Shown: positions 61,182-64,000 of the stretch, piece after piece
Numbering within the stretch: position 1 is the stretch's first letter
How the letters are laid out: every line of letters starts with the position of its first letter
Origin: Edolisoma coerulescens
Lineage: Eukaryota; Chordata; Aves; Passeriformes; Campephagidae
Direction of reading: 5' to 3'
NCBI GenBank assembly: GCA_013397115.1
Contig: VWZW01006880.1
Coordinates: forward strand, 105,264-169,263
Length of the DNA: 64,000 bases
Program-made: the position numbers and the translations under genes
Notes under the pieces: model-generated
What the model was told of the DNA's origin: nothing
Database searches by the model: none
Seen by the model: only the letters and a program-made list of their open reading frames with translations

Positions 61182-61880
61182 GATGCCCCGTCCGGCCGGG
61201 GGGAGCAGAACTCCGGCGGGGGGACAGCCCGGGGAGCGCGGGCGGGCAGGGCCGGGGGGAGGCCGCTCCCCCGGTAAGGCACTGGCGGGCACTGCCCGGG
61301 GAGCGGGGGCTGCGNGCCGGAGCCCCGGGAGGGAGCAGGGGGGGACGCGGGGCCAGGGCACGGCCAGGCACGTAATGACAACGGATTCCCAAAAGGCATC
61401 GACACATTATTATTACTGTTTAATACAACCCCATATAAAACTGAAGCAGCAGCAGCAATTTTTATCGAGGGACCTAAACTGAAATAGGTTTAGAACATAA
61501 TTTAAAAAAATAAAAACAGCAAAAATAGCAAAATATATGAATTTTTTTTTTTTATAGCAACTGATACCTACCAGCCACTAGTACCTTCCTACCAAACTGG
61601 TATATCTCTGGTAACAACCCTTTTTAAAAAGACATGTAAATATATATTCATATTTATACATATTTTTCGTTATGTACACGGGACTCTGGGTTTAGCACAG
61701 GTGGGTTCAGGTGCCTCTGAGCAGTGCTGGGCGCTGCACCCGCTGCAGCTCCTGCCCCGGGGGTGCCGGGCACGGCTCAGCAAAGCCCTCTGGCTGCAGG
61801 ACCAGCCCTGGAGCGTCCTGGGCACAGAAGGAGCCCTGCACCAACGAGGCAGCCAGCACGCTGAGGGTCCCAGCATGCCA

Positions 61881-62140
61881 AGGCTCCCAGCACACCAGAG
61901 AGGCTCCTGGCACACCAGAGAGGCTCCCGGCACACCAGAGAGGCTCCTGGCACACCAGCGAGGCTCCCGGCACACCAGCGAGGCTCCTGGCACACCAAAG
62001 AGGCTCCTGGCACACCAAAGAGGCTCCCGGCACACCAGCGAGGCTCCCGGCACACCAGTGAGGCTCCTGGCACACCAGAGAGGCTCCTGGCACACCAGCG
62101 AGGCTCCTGGCACACCAAAGAGGCTCCTGGCACACCAGGG
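61881..62140. repeat. 20-bp minisatellite in the FGFR1 3'UTR
   Basis: Thirteen tandem copies of AGGCTCCTGGCACACCAGAG, all exactly 20 bases, differing at a few positions (T/C at base 8, and AG, CG, AA or TG near the end). Degenerate copies flank the array on both sides (61865-61880 and 62138-62160). Confidence 0.95.
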
Positions 62141-62553
62141 CTCCCGGCACGCCAAGGCTCCCCCCTCGTGCAGCCGCAGGAACCGGGGGCTGCTCCCGGC
62201 TTATCAAGCTCTCCAAGTGGCAGAGCAGCCTGGCTCTCTGTGCCCCACCAGGATGTGCCACCCCAGGATGCCTGGCTGCCTCTTTGGCCGTGCACTGCCC
62301 ACGGGAGAGGACTTCAGCTCAACCAAGTGGGAACACTCGAGCACAGAATTCATGGAAAAGAGGTTTAAAAACGAGAGGAGGAAATGCCATAAAAACACCG
62401 GAGCCGAAGCCTTTGGGCTGTGGAGAGCAGACACGAGGCGGCAGGAGAAGCTGGCAGGAGGTGGGTGGTTTTGGTTACGTGAGATGCTACGGATGTCTCT
62501 GAACCCTTTCTGCAACAGCTCAGCACGACCAGGCTGTGCAGGAGCGTCCACGG

Positions 62554-62588
62554 GCACGGCATGGTGTGGCACGGCACGGCACGGCACC
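62554..62588. repeat. Short (GGCAC)n repeat
   Basis: GGCACGGCATGGTGTGGCAC followed by three further GGCAC units, 17-50 bases downstream of the FGFR1 stop codon on the transcript. Confidence 0.8.
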
Positions 62589-62604
62589 CCAGGCAGTGCC
62601 ACCC

Positions 62605-63915
<1,311 letters not shown>

Positions 63916-64000
63916 CTGAGACACAAAACCCCACACTGGCATTCCCAGCCCAGGCCGGAGCACCCCCAGCACCCCCACCCCACAAAACCCCTCGCACACC
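63916..64000 (-). other. FGFR1: FGFR1 intron, cut by the window edge
   Basis: It begins with the acceptor (CTCAG) of the 71-nt exon; nothing else is visible. Confidence 0.9.

Larger units (their letters stand above)
61400..62604 (-). other. FGFR1: FGFR1 3'UTR
   Basis: From the FGFR1 stop to an ATTAAA signal (TTTAAT, 61419-61424). The AT-rich part at 61430-61690 closely resembles, as far as I remember it, the human FGFR1 3'UTR (minus strand ACATGTCTTTTTAAAAAGGG and TTAAATTATGTTCTAAACCT), which supports the assignment. The 3'UTR also holds a 20-bp minisatellite and, just after the stop, a short (GGCAC)n run. Confidence 0.75.

Noticed and set aside
60456..61407. Long ORFs running through the N gap at 60591-61181
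   Set aside because: The same artefact: hundreds of X residues and no recognisable peptide at either side.
61881..62160. CRISPR-like array
   Set aside because: Direct 20-bp units without spacers, in a vertebrate 3'UTR; a minisatellite.

Overview
This window is vertebrate nuclear DNA, almost certainly from a bird. All coding sequence is split into short exons with GT-AG borders, introns are compact, several fragments of CR1 retrotransposons (the main avian LINE) are present, and GC-rich promoter islands are interrupted by runs of N, as is usual for avian microchromosomes. The gene order DDHD2 - PLPP5 - NSD3 - LETM2 - FGFR1 matches the conserved block at human 8p11.23 and, from memory, chicken chromosome 22. 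Protein identities were assigned by recognising the translated exons; no database search was run.

Layout. (1) 1-9300, plus strand: 15 coding exons of the phospholipase gene DDHD2 (second part of the WWE domain to the stop at 7500) and its 3'UTR; the first exons lie outside the window. (2) 9785-13690, minus strand: PLPP5, six of its exons, with exon 1 lost in a gap at 13555-13575. (3) 13700-about 50200, minus strand: NSD3, a histone H3K36 methyltransferase, with a 5.2 kb 3'UTR and 23 coding exons whose lengths add to 4311 nt, exactly 1436 codons plus stop; its promoter is partly in the gap at 49964-50110. (4) 51.3-57.3 kb, plus strand: LETM2, ten coding exons (481 codons), with a promoter rich in CRE and CCAAT motifs. 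(5) 57.3-60.4 kb: GC-rich intergenic DNA between two convergent genes. (6) About 61.4-64 kb, minus strand: the last four coding exons and 3'UTR of FGFR1, the 3'UTR carrying a 20-bp minisatellite. A 591-base gap (60591-61181) lies just downstream.

The genes do not form one pathway: DDHD2 and PLPP5 act on lipids, NSD3 on chromatin, LETM2 in mitochondria and FGFR1 in growth-factor signalling. They are linked by old synteny and tight packing. DDHD2/PLPP5 and LETM2/FGFR1 converge, NSD3/LETM2 diverge from a 1-2 kb GC-rich interval, and the NSD3 polyadenylation signal lies within about 60 bp of the PLPP5 promoter.

I did not find an unknown gene system. The best leads are a possible alternative terminal exon for a short NSD3 isoform (33030-33397), a GC-AG intron in NSD3, an in-frame alternative acceptor in LETM2, the FGFR1 3'UTR minisatellite, and an unexplained 3'-end-like segment next to the 60.6-61.2 kb gap.
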